From NCBI GenBank assembly GCA_030616165.1, contig JAUWXV010000209.1, positions 1 through 6,524 of the forward strand: a DNA stretch of 6,524 bases, given 5' to 3'. The position numbers and the translations under genes are program-made. Positions 1-6,267 of the stretch are shown here, piece by piece (position 1 is the stretch's first letter; every line of letters begins with the position of its first letter). The notes beneath the pieces were generated by a model. The model was not told where the DNA came from, did not search any database, and saw nothing but the letters and a program-made list of their open reading frames with translations. The DNA comes from a bacterium. Its GTDB lineage: Bacteria; SM23-31; JAUVVT01.

Positions 1-442
1 TTAAAGTGGGATCATTGGCAGGATTATCAATTGCAGGAGATACCCCAACCCAGATTTTGTATCCAACAACTCCCCGGTCCATCCATTCGACAAGTTCTTC
101 CGGTGAGAACTTAAGACCTTTAGATATGTTGTGATTAGTCAAACAGGTTAAAAATCTGCCCTGGTATTTTTCTTCTACTTCCTTCAGATAATCTAAGCCT
201 TCTCCTCCAGGTCCTAAAGGAGATCTAAGGTTTATCCACATCGCAAGGTCAACATTAAATTGCTCCTTAAGAACTTTTCTAACCTCCAAATATTCAGCCA
301 TTCGCTCTATATCGCCGACATGAGCATGAACGTCTATTCTCGGCATGGTAGAAAGTGAATATTGGCTCTGGGCAGATAAAAATGTCGGGTATAGAATAAA
401 GCAGATAATAAATAATAGATATTTAAAAACAAATTTGAACAT
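1..442 (-). CDS. Amidohydrolase_2-type exported hydrolase, second tandem copy, N-terminal 147 residues (cut by window edge)
   Basis: This is the first part of a gene that runs off the left edge of the window; there is no stop codon, so it is incomplete only because of the window. ATG at 440-442 is preceded by a strong Shine-Dalgarno (AGGAGG, minus strand of 449-454) with 6 nt spacing. The protein starts with a basic/hydrophobic signal peptide ending in LSAQS (about residues 1-26), so it is probably exported. Next comes the metal-binding motif DVHAHVG (H39 and H41), and GYKIW contributes a lysine near residue 129. These are marks of the Amidohydrolase_2 (PF04909) TIM-barrel family, whose members hydrolyse or decarboxylate small molecules using a metal; the substrate cannot be told from the sequence. 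The stretch aligns without gaps to 1078-1519, with about 36 mismatches in 442 nt by hand count, so it is a tandem duplicate. It lies 69 bp downstream of the complete copy on the same strand and is likely co-transcribed with it. Confidence 0.85.
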   Translation of the reverse strand, partial: MFKFVFKYLLFIICFILYPTFLSAQSQYSLSTMPRIDVHAHVGDIERMAEYLEVRKVLKEQFNVDLAMWINLRSPLGPGGEGLDYLKEVEEKYQGRFLTCLTNHNISKGLKFSPEELVEWMDRGVVGYKIWVGVSPAIDNPANDPTL

Positions 443-511
443 GAGATTCCTCCTACGTTTTTATACAAATACTTTTGTTAAATGTTAAAAATGTTTTTGT
501 GTTGAAATTAT

Positions 512-1519
512 TTACTCAATTACATATCCCAAGTTTTTCAAAACATCCTTAACTCGCGGATATATTCTTGCAGCATTCCTGTAATATATCTTCTCCAATA
601 CATCTTCAGGCAGTGATATACCTCTTATTTCTCTATCTCCAAAGAATCCTCTCGGTAACACTTTATCAGTTTCCAGAGCTTGGAAGCATCGGTTATATGC
701 TTCTGCTACCTGCTGATAGTCTCCTCCTTCAGGCTGATCGCTGATATCTGTGCCGAATAGAATTCTATCAGCATATTTAATCATAAACTTCCGAATATTT
801 TCCCTTTTCATACTATAAAAATCCTTAAACCTTGCAGCAATATCAATATAAACATTTGGATATGTTTCAAGTACATACTGTAAATATTCTAATTGCTCGT
901 CAGAATAAAACAAGTTTATCATATGTGCATTAACAACTACCAAATTAGGATGTCTGTCAAGAACTCTCTCCCAGGCGTTTATCGCTTCCCAAAACTTAAT
1001 AGGGTCTTTGCAATTTCTTGGATAAGGCTGCGAGATATGAACAGAAGCCCCGACCATTCCTATTTGTTCCATTTTGGTTAAAGTGACATCATTGGCAGGA
1101 TGATCAATTGCAGGAGATACTCCAACCCAGATTTTGTATCCAACAACTCCGCGGTCTATCCATTCGACAAGTTCTTCCGGTGAGAACTTAAGACCTTTTG
1201 ATATGTTGTGATTAGTCAAACAGGTTAAAAATCTGCCCTGGTATTTCTCGTCTACTTCCTTTAGATAATCTAAGCCTTCTCCTCCAGGTCCTAAAGGAGA
1301 TCTTAGGTTTATCCACATCGCAAGGTCAACATTAAATTGCTCCTTAAGAACTTTTCTAACTTCCATATATTCAGTCATTCGTTCTATACTGCCAACATGA
1401 GCATGAACGTCTATTCTCGGCATAGTGGAAAGTGAATATCGGCTCTGGGCAGATAAAAAGGTCGGGTATAATATTATACAAATACTAAATAAAAAATATT
1501 TTAATCCCAATTTGTACAT
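512..1519 (-). CDS. Amidohydrolase_2-type exported metal-dependent hydrolase, complete copy
   Basis: The product is 335 residues, a normal length for the Amidohydrolase_2 (PF04909) family. Residues 1-26 form a signal peptide (KYFLFSICIILYPTFLSAQS) with an AxS-like cleavage site and no lipobox cysteine. The TIM-barrel metal and catalytic residues are all visible: HxH in DVHAHVG (H39, H41), K129 in GYKIW, H161 in VHISQP, H199 in VNAHM, D258 in FGTDIS, and the C-terminal YRNAARIYP signature near 312-320. The enzyme therefore looks intact and probably acts on a small cyclic or acidic compound outside the cytoplasm; the substrate is unknown. An in-frame ATG lies three codons further upstream (1528). 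I prefer 1519 because it aligns exactly with the start of the sister copy and has AAAGGA (minus strand of 1528-1533) 8 nt away, while the upstream ATG overlaps that site. The sister gene follows 69 bp downstream. Confidence 0.87.
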   Translation of the reverse strand: MYKLGLKYFLFSICIILYPTFLSAQSRYSLSTMPRIDVHAHVGSIERMTEYMEVRKVLKEQFNVDLAMWINLRSPLGPGGEGLDYLKEVDEKYQGRFLTCLTNHNISKGLKFSPEELVEWIDRGVVGYKIWVGVSPAIDHPANDVTLTKMEQIGMVGASVHISQPYPRNCKDPIKFWEAINAWERVLDRHPNLVVVNAHMINLFYSDEQLEYLQYVLETYPNVYIDIAARFKDFYSMKRENIRKFMIKYADRILFGTDISDQPEGGDYQQVAEAYNRCFQALETDKVLPRGFFGDREIRGISLPEDVLEKIYYRNAARIYPRVKDVLKNLGYVIE

Positions 1520-1527
1520 AATACACA

Positions 1528-1533
1528 TCCTTT
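1528..1533 (-). promoter_or_regulatory. Ribosome binding site deciding the start at 1519
   Basis: On the minus strand the bases read AAAGGA, 8 nt before the ATG at 1517-1519. The alternative upstream ATG (1526-1528) overlaps this site by one base and has no separate site of its own. The shorter start is also the one that matches the neighbouring duplicate. Confidence 0.6.
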
Positions 1534-2000
1534 TTTTAAATATCTTATTTAATTAAACTTTGTAAGTTTTTATTTTACATAAGATTTTCTATTTTCTTTT
1601 AAATCAAAAAATAATTTTTTTAAATTAATTATCTTTATTAATAATGTCAAGGTATAAATATACCAATTCTAAAATCTTTCGCTTTTACATATATCCAATA
1701 AGGTTTATTCTATATAATGAATCCGGATTATTCGTAAATTTATATTAAGTAGACTATATTATCATTAATAACAATAAATAATAAAGATTTTGTTATTTTT
1801 AATCTGTCATTCATACGCAGGCGGGAATATTTACAAAAACTCATAATAGTTTATACTAAAAATGAAATGGATTCCTGCTTTCGCAGGAATAACGTATAAA
1901 ATTTGGACAGATAATTATTAATTTTTCCTTTACATTCCCGTATTTAGACTATTAACTCAATTTTATGAATTAATCAGGTGATATAGTATCTAAAGAATAA
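1534..2000. other. AT-rich gene-free stretch upstream of the amidohydrolase pair
   Basis: This stretch has no convincing coding region on either strand: all frames are broken by stops and the composition is very AT-rich. It must contain the promoter of the minus-strand amidohydrolase pair, but I cannot single out -35/-10 elements against the AT background. The one structured part is the 111-bp repeat-like element at 1802-1912. I checked 1920-2000 for more of the arabinofuranosidase remnant that starts at 2001 and saw none in any frame, so the missing 5' part of that gene appears to be deleted and not merely mutated here. Confidence 0.6.
1802..1912. repeat. Small repeat-like element with 7-bp inverted ends and an internal hairpin
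   Basis: The ends are perfect inverted repeats, ATCTGTC at 1802-1808 and GACAGAT at 1906-1912. Near the right end an 8-bp perfect stem (ATTCCTGC at 1871-1878, GCAGGAAT at 1883-1890) closes on a TTTC loop. Near the left end CATTCATACGCAGGCGGGAAT (1809-1828, approximately) resembles a degraded copy of the same kind of hairpin in the opposite orientation. The motifs 'GTCATTC..GCGGGAAT' and 'GGATTCCTGC..GCAGGAAT' are of the type dispersed in many bacterial genomes as intergenic repeats. The element stands out from its AT-rich surroundings by GC content. That it is a MITE is an inference; a second copy cannot be shown inside this window. Confidence 0.5.
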
Positions 2001-2535
2001 GCACTGACACTTAATGATATTACAATGGCAAATATCGCACAACTCGTTAATGTTTTGGGAGTTATCAATACTAATCAAACCCAAGTGGTCAAAACTCCAC
2101 TTTATTTGGCATTTAAACTCTTATACCGAACACACAGGAGATATTGCTGTAAAATCTGAATTAGTATGTAGAAACCTCAAAACAAGGCTAAAATCATTAT
2201 ATGAAAAGTCCTCCAGGAGAATAATACCAGAAATAAATATACCAGAACTGGATATCTCCATCACCAAAAGTTCTGATGATAATAAATTGTTTATCGCAGT
2301 TACAAACAGAAATATTTCTCAAAAATTAAAAACCAGTATTCAAATTTTCAACTGGGAGATTAACAATACAGCAAGAATTTATGAACTTAACGGAAAAGAT
2401 TACACCTCTCTCAATACCTTCGAAAAACCTGATGAAGTCAAAATTACAGAGTCAATTACTCATACTATTTCAAATTTATTCGAATACGAATTTCCTCCTC
2501 ATTCAGTTACTATAATCGAGTGCCAAAAAAAATAA
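2001..2535 (+). pseudogene. GH51 alpha-L-arabinofuranosidase, C-terminal remnant (truncated and frameshifted)
   Basis: Two reading frames together give the C-terminal third of a GH51 alpha-L-arabinofuranosidase, an enzyme releasing arabinose from hemicellulose side chains. In the first frame (from 2001, directly after TAA at 1998-2000) one reads ALTLN..TMANIAQLVNVLG...VVKTPLYLAFKL, matching the end of the catalytic barrel. An extra T at about 2121 shifts the frame. The next frame continues YTEHTGDIAVKSEL and then the beta-sandwich domain with the family signatures NTFEKPDEV and FPPHSVTIIE close to the stop at 2533-2535. The catalytic glutamates lie in the missing N-terminal part, so no activity is expected. 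An open frame starting at ATG 2014 exists, but its first ~35 residues are out-of-frame nonsense and it has no Shine-Dalgarno. GH51 proteins usually exceed 500 residues; about 178 codons remain. The second frame is still free of stops, so decay may be recent. Confidence 0.8.
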
Positions 2536-2721
2536 GTCTTATTTATTGACCCATATACCATCATTTATTTCATTGTAAGAATTTATTTATATCATTTTTT
2601 AACGATTTACAAAATGACAAATAAATTGAAACATAAATAATATTTAATTTGATTTTTTATGTATATATTATTAAATTAAATACATTAAACTTGTATTTAA
2701 GGAAAAAAACTCGGTGGAAAT

Positions 2722-5049
2722 ATGTTTAATTATATACTTAAAAACATTGTACTTATAAATATATTATTATTTAGTTTCATTCTAAATGTTTCTGGTATGC
2801 AGTCTTCCTCTGCGGATAATGATACACTATTTCCGAATTTGAGCAATAATAAATATGCTTCAGAATTATTTAAAAATGGAGTAGAAAACTATAAAACAGG
2901 GAACATTGATTTAGCAATAAATTACCTCAAAAGAGCAATAGACGAGGATAATGAGTTTGCTGATGCATACGATCAGCTTTCTCTTGCATACATTGAACAA
3001 GGAACAGTATATTCAAGAGCCCTCGCTGAAATAGCCATAAAAAAGGCTATTAAACTTAAACCAAAGGAGATAATATACCGAATCCATTATGGGAAATTGA
3101 TGATGAGACAAGGATTCAGATATAATGCTAAAAAGCATTTTGAATTGCAAAAAGATAAAAATCCAAAAAACACCGAAATATATATTAATTTGGGTCTATT
3201 ATATAAAAGAGAGTTGGACCACTTCAAAAACATGGTAAGTGTTGACTCAAGAGATGGCGGTATTATCTCTTTTATTAGTCCAGATATGCTCACGTATATT
3301 TTTGAGTATGAAGGAACTAGAACAGATGGACTAACATCAAGAGGAATTCTTAGTGAAAGAAATGAAAGCATCGGAAGATTTACAGATTTCTCTTCATGGG
3401 CTGAGAAGAATTACGCAAATGCCGTTATTGAGTTTTCAAAGGCACTCGAAATTGACCCCAAAAACAAAGTTGCCCTTCACAATTTAGGCGTTCTGGCACT
3501 CGAAGTTAGAAGGATTGATAAATTCATAGAATATCATCAAGAAATAGTTAAAAATTACCCCGATGATAAAGATGGACATCTTTTTTTAGCATATGGATAC
3601 CACCAACAAAAGAAAGATGACTTGGCATCCACTGAATATAATAAAGCAAAATCACTTATGCAGTCCGATGAAAGAACGGTCTTTGAGTCAATTGAGTATA
3701 TAGTTCCTTCTGATGAAAGCAAAGGATATGAAAACTTAGCCTCAGCCGGGAAAAGTGAATTTGAAAGAGTATTCTGGAAAAAAAGAGACCCTCTATATTT
3801 ATCTCAATACAACGAAAGACTGCTTGAACATTATTCAAGAGTGGCATATGCAAACCTAAAATTTGGTGTTGAGGCAAAGAATATCCCTGGATGGAAAACA
3901 GATAGAGGTAAAATCTATATAAGATACGGTCCTCCAAATCGGATAGTAAGAATGAAGCCATCTTATGAAAGAAAAACAGCTGAAACCGGCGCTTCGGAAG
4001 AAAGTGGAGGAGATGACCTCGACCTGACGGAAGTGTGGTATTATGATGGATTTAGCTTTGCATTCGAAGACCGGCTTATGAACAATAATTTTCGATTAGG
4101 AGCAAATTCACGCTTCCCCGGGGTAAACTTTCCAGAAATCGCTGAAGACATTTACACTAAAAAACCAGAAGTATATGAACCTCAATTCCCTGGAAAAAAA
4201 TTCGATTTCGCTTATTATACCTCCAGTTTTAGAGGAGATAATGGCAAATCATCTGTTGAAGTATATTATGCAATACCTGTAAAAGAACTTAGCCTTCAAG
4301 AAGAAAAAAATTATAACACCGCAATTATTAATGAAGGAATTTTCTTTTTTGATGATAAATATAATGAAACAAATAAATCAATTATTAAAGAAAAAATCCG
4401 TGTAAATCCAAAACTCGATTTAAAAATGAATTATTACCTCATAGGTAAGCATCAGTTAGAAATTGAACCAGGAGAATATAACTTTGCTATAGAATTTCAA
4501 GAAGAAACGTCGAAAAATACAGCCGCATACAGAAGAACACTGAAAATAGATTCATATCCATTTGGGGAACTTAAAATGAGTGATATAGTACTTGCATCAA
4601 GTATAGAGCCCTCAAATGAAAATTCAAAATATATAAAAAACGGTTTGGAAATTATTCCTAATCCAGTAAAACTTTTTCATAAAAATCAACTTATGCACAT
4701 ATATTTTGAAATTTATAATCTTATGGTCAATCCCGAACAAAAAACAAAATTTATGGTCGAATACAAAATCGGCATAGAATCAAAAACTGAAAAGCCCACC
4801 ATTTCAAGAATACTTTCAAATATAGGAAGACTTATCGGAATGAAGGAAGGAAAACAGGATATCACCGCTTCTTATGAATACGAAGGGATAAATCCTACTG
4901 AAAAAATTAATCTTTCAATTGATATGAGCGCCACTAAGTTTGGTATGTATACCATTACAATAACTGTAACAGATTTAAATAGTAATAAAAAAGTATCCAA
5001 AATTATGAATTTAGGAATACTAAATATTTTTGTAAATTATCTATTATAA
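2722..5049 (+). CDS. Exported TPR protein with GWxTD domain
   Basis: The product has 775 residues. Residues 1-25 are a hydrophobic signal peptide or membrane anchor (LINILLFSFILNVSG). Residues about 45-163 carry three to four tetratricopeptide repeats (GNIDLAINYLKRAIDED; KPKEIIYRIHYGKLM; PKNTEIYINLGLLY). A 65-residue non-TPR insert follows (about 164-228), and then further TPRs to about 312 (YANAVIEFSKALEIDPKNK; LFLAYGYHQQKKDD). The GWxTD domain follows: FWKKRDPLYL (351-360), GWKTDRGKIYIRYGPP (390-405) and EVWYYDGFSFAF (437-448). The rest, about 490-775, looks like beta-sandwich material. GWxTD proteins occur in Bacteroidota, Acidobacteriota and related phyla; their biochemical role is not established, and TPRs suggest a protein-binding envelope scaffold. 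ATG 2722 has GGTGGA (2713-2718) close upstream. A 186-bp AT-rich spacer precedes the gene and 67 bp separate it from the next, so it may be transcribed alone. Confidence 0.88.
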   Translation: MFNYILKNIVLINILLFSFILNVSGMQSSSADNDTLFPNLSNNKYASELFKNGVENYKTGNIDLAINYLKRAIDEDNEFADAYDQLSLAYIEQGTVYSRALAEIAIKKAIKLKPKEIIYRIHYGKLMMRQGFRYNAKKHFELQKDKNPKNTEIYINLGLLYKRELDHFKNMVSVDSRDGGIISFISPDMLTYIFEYEGTRTDGLTSRGILSERNESIGRFTDFSSWAEKNYANAVIEFSKALEIDPKNKVALHNLGVLALEVRRIDKFIEYHQEIVKNYPDDKDGHLFLAYGYHQQKKDDLASTEYNKAKSLMQSDERTVFESIEYIVPSDESKGYENLASAGKSEFERVFWKKRDPLYLSQYNERLLEHYSRVAYANLKFGVEAKNIPGWKTDRGKIYIRYGPPNRIVRMKPSYERKTAETGASEESGGDDLDLTEVWYYDGFSFAFEDRLMNNNFRLGANSRFPGVNFPEIAEDIYTKKPEVYEPQFPGKKFDFAYYTSSFRGDNGKSSVEVYYAIPVKELSLQEEKNYNTAIINEGIFFFDDKYNETNKSIIKEKIRVNPKLDLKMNYYLIGKHQLEIEPGEYNFAIEFQEETSKNTAAYRRTLKIDSYPFGELKMSDIVLASSIEPSNENSKYIKNGLEIIPNPVKLFHKNQLMHIYFEIYNLMVNPEQKTKFMVEYKIGIESKTEKPTISRILSNIGRLIGMKEGKQDITASYEYEGINPTEKINLSIDMSATKFGMYTITITVTDLNSNKKVSKIMNLGILNIFVNYLL

Positions 5050-5116
5050 AATATCAGATTTAGTAATATAATTTTAAAACAACATTCCGATTTCATAATT
5101 TTTAAAAAGTTAAAAA

Positions 5117-5524
5117 ATGAAGATACACGTCCATCCAATCTCGGCTCACTTGCCTAACGCACTTTTCCCTACAGCATCGGTTTTAATCATTCTTTATCTA
5201 ATATTTGGTAACATATGTCTTGAAAGGGCTGTTTATTATAGTTTAATTTTTGGGTTCATAGGCTCACCAATTGGTATGATTTCTGGGTTGTATGATTGGA
5301 AGTCAAAATATAAAGGAGCAAAAGTCCCACTTTTCCTGGAAAAAAGGAGATTGTCAATCATTTTGGTGGCAATAAGTTTTATACTCGTTATAACAAGAAC
5401 ATTTGTTCCTAATATTATGGATTCGGGATTAATCCCAAGATGGATATATATAATATTAATCTTTTCTTTATCCCCGATAGCAGGCAGACTCGGCTATCTT
5501 GGAGGAAAATTAGTATTTAAATAA
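5117..5524 (+). CDS. DUF2231-type integral membrane protein
   Basis: The 135-residue protein has four predicted membrane segments (about 12-32, 37-59, 78-96 and 107-127) and matches the pattern of DUF2231 (PF09990). The start is HVHPISAHLPNAL, with H4, H6, H11 and the HP..H.P pattern of the family. GLYDW (57-61) follows the second helix, and GYLGGKLVF lies at the C-terminus (126-134). The conserved histidines may bind haem or metal, but the function of the family is not settled, so this is inference. The gene is followed after only 14 bp by the ferritin-like gene, which implies co-transcription and co-translation. Next to it lies a rubredoxin gene on the other strand; this company suggests a role in redox or oxygen/iron handling at the membrane. 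No clear Shine-Dalgarno precedes ATG 5117 (upstream is A/T-rich), but the HP motif directly behind it fits the family's usual N-terminus. Confidence 0.8.
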   Translation: MKIHVHPISAHLPNALFPTASVLIILYLIFGNICLERAVYYSLIFGFIGSPIGMISGLYDWKSKYKGAKVPLFLEKRRLSIILVAISFILVITRTFVPNIMDSGLIPRWIYIILIFSLSPIAGRLGYLGGKLVFK

Positions 5525-5533
5525 AAATTTTTT

Positions 5534-5537
5534 GGAG
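5534..5537 (+). promoter_or_regulatory. GGAG ribosome binding site, ambiguous start for the ferritin-like gene
   Basis: GGAG lies only 1 nt before the ATG at 5539, which is too close for normal initiation. It is 7 nt before an in-frame TTG at 5545-5547 (third codon), which is ideal spacing. The true start may therefore be the TTG, giving a 78-residue protein. The choice does not affect the ferritin-like domain. Confidence 0.45.
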
Positions 5538-5538
5538 T

Positions 5539-5781
5539 ATGAATTTGGATAAAGATAAACTAAAATCTCTTAAAACGCAGATGGAAATTGCAGTTATTGC
5601 AGTCGGGAGAGAGCGAAAATCTCAAGAGTTTTATCTTGAAGCATCAAAAAGTGCTCTCGACGAAAAATCACGCGAAATGTTTATTGTGCTTGCAGACGAG
5701 GAAAAAAAGCATTTAGAAAAAATGGAACATTTATTAGAAAATGTCAAAGCATTATACGAGGAGGAGAAAAAGAAGAAATAA
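5539..5781 (+). CDS. Half-size ferritin-like (rubrerythrin-type) diiron protein
   Basis: The 80-residue protein is one helical hairpin of the ferritin-like fold. Helix 1 contains E25 in RERKSQEFYLEAS, which aligns with the first iron-ligand glutamate of rubrerythrin (ExxxxEFY). Helix 2 contains ADEEKKHLEKM, the ExxH ligand pair E55/H58 of the same family. A rubrerythrin or ferritin needs two such hairpins to make a diiron site, so this one must act as a homodimer or higher oligomer, as in small encapsulated-ferritin-like proteins. No rubredoxin domain is fused; instead a separate rubredoxin gene lies 76 bp away on the opposite strand. The likely role is peroxide or oxygen reduction, or iron oxidation/storage in an anaerobe; which one cannot be decided here. 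The C-terminus is a charged tail (EEEKKKK). It is translated 14 bp after the DUF2231 gene, and the start may be TTG 5545 and not ATG 5539. Confidence 0.8.
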   Translation: MNLDKDKLKSLKTQMEIAVIAVGRERKSQEFYLEASKSALDEKSREMFIVLADEEKKHLEKMEHLLENVKALYEEEKKKK

Positions 5782-5857
5782 TATTATGATTAAAATGAAG
5801 TAAAAAATAGTTCGGTAAAGAAACCTTGACTTCACAAATTATATCATTTTTTATTAA

Positions 5858-6022
5858 TTATTCCTCAATCTTTCTGAAATCTTCCTTATCGGCACCGCAA
5901 ACAGGACATTTCCATTCATCTGGAAGTTCTTCAAATGGAGTACCTGGCAAGATATTATTTCCAGAATTTCCTATCGTCGGATCGTAAATATAACCGCAAA
6001 CCACGCATTCCCATTTATCCAT
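5858..6022 (-). CDS. Rubredoxin
   Basis: This is a 54-residue protein, the usual length for a classical rubredoxin. It reads MDKWECVVCGYIYDPTIG at the N-terminus, then PGTPFEELPDEWKCPVCGA and a short KEDFRKIEE tail. The four iron ligands are present in two CxxCG knuckles, C6/C9 and C39/C42, with the family aromatics Y11, Y13, F30 and W37 in place. It carries single electrons through an Fe(SCys)4 centre, typically from an NAD(P)H:rubredoxin reductase to rubrerythrin, desulfoferrodoxin or a flavodiiron protein. The ATG at 6020-6022 has a strong GGAGGA (minus strand of 6027-6032) 4 nt upstream. The gene converges on the ferritin-like gene with a 76-bp gap. Its promoter must lie in 6023-6115, between the gene and a MITE-like element that ends 93 bp upstream. 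Confidence 0.95.
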   Translation of the reverse strand: MDKWECVVCGYIYDPTIGNSGNNILPGTPFEELPDEWKCPVCGADKEDFRKIEE

Positions 6023-6115
6023 TTAATCCTCCAATATCTAATATTATCCTTTAAATTCAAATATAATAGAATTATAACATTTGTAACTTAACACTGGTAA
6101 ATTTTTATTATTTAA

Positions 6116-6267
6116 AGACTGCTGAAAAAGTCAAACAAACAGTTAACCTAAGATGAGATTGCCATGTCCCGAGTACTCGGGACTCGCAATGACAATAAAC
6201 TTACATGTCGTTACGAGGAGTGCAGCGACGCCTGCGCAGGCGTGGTAATCTACTTTTTCAGCAGTCT
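6116..6267. mobile_element. 152-bp MITE-like element with 16-bp perfect inverted ends
   Basis: The termini are perfect inverted repeats: AGACTGCTGAAAAAGT (6116-6131) and ACTTTTTCAGCAGTCT (6252-6267). ATTTA occurs just outside both ends (6110-6114 and 6269-6273), a possible 5-bp target duplication, though in AT-rich DNA this could be chance. Inside is a second, imperfect dyad: GATTGCCA (6157-6164) against TGGTAATC (6243-6250), and CTCGCAATGAC (6183-6193) against GTCGTTACGAG (6208-6218). Two further perfect palindromes sit in its arms, 18 bp at 6166-6183 (GTCCCGAGTACTCGGGAC) and 16 bp at 6228-6243 (ACGCCTGCGCAGGCGT). No coding capacity is present. The GC content is well above the flanks. The inner arms resemble the 'CATTGCGAGGAGCGAAGCGACG...CAATC' repeats dispersed in many bacterial genomes. 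Mobility would depend on a transposase elsewhere; none is visible here. Confidence 0.75.

Noticed and set aside
893-1081. Plus-strand open frame of 62 codons
   Set aside because: It lies antisense inside the complete amidohydrolase gene, has no recognisable domain and no ribosome site; it is a shadow.
2014-2120. N-terminal part of the open frame starting at ATG 2014
   Set aside because: Its residues are unlike any GH51 sequence, while the adjacent frame over the same bases gives a clear GH51 match (MANIAQLVNVLG). The open frame is an accident of the frameshift, so I annotated a pseudogene and not a new 173-residue protein.
2528-2552. Possible terminator after the GH51 remnant (AATAAG/CTTATT)
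   Set aside because: The stem is only 6 bp of A/T-rich pairs with a 1-nt loop and no clear T-run; too weak to call.
2640-2700. TTGATT...TAAATT as a sigma-70-like promoter for the GWxTD gene
   Set aside because: The spacer is almost entirely A/T, so such hexamers occur by chance at many positions; no one site stands out.
3087-3371. Minus-strand open frame of 94 codons
   Set aside because: Antisense to the TPR region of the GWxTD gene, with no domain or start signal.
3656-3961. Minus-strand open frame of 101 codons
   Set aside because: Antisense to the GWxTD gene; low-complexity translation without family features.
5782-5857. Possible bidirectional terminator between the ferritin-like gene and rubredoxin
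   Set aside because: Only a 6-bp TGAAGT/ACTTCA pair separated by a long loop is visible. Convergent genes make a terminator likely here, but the sequence does not show a convincing one.
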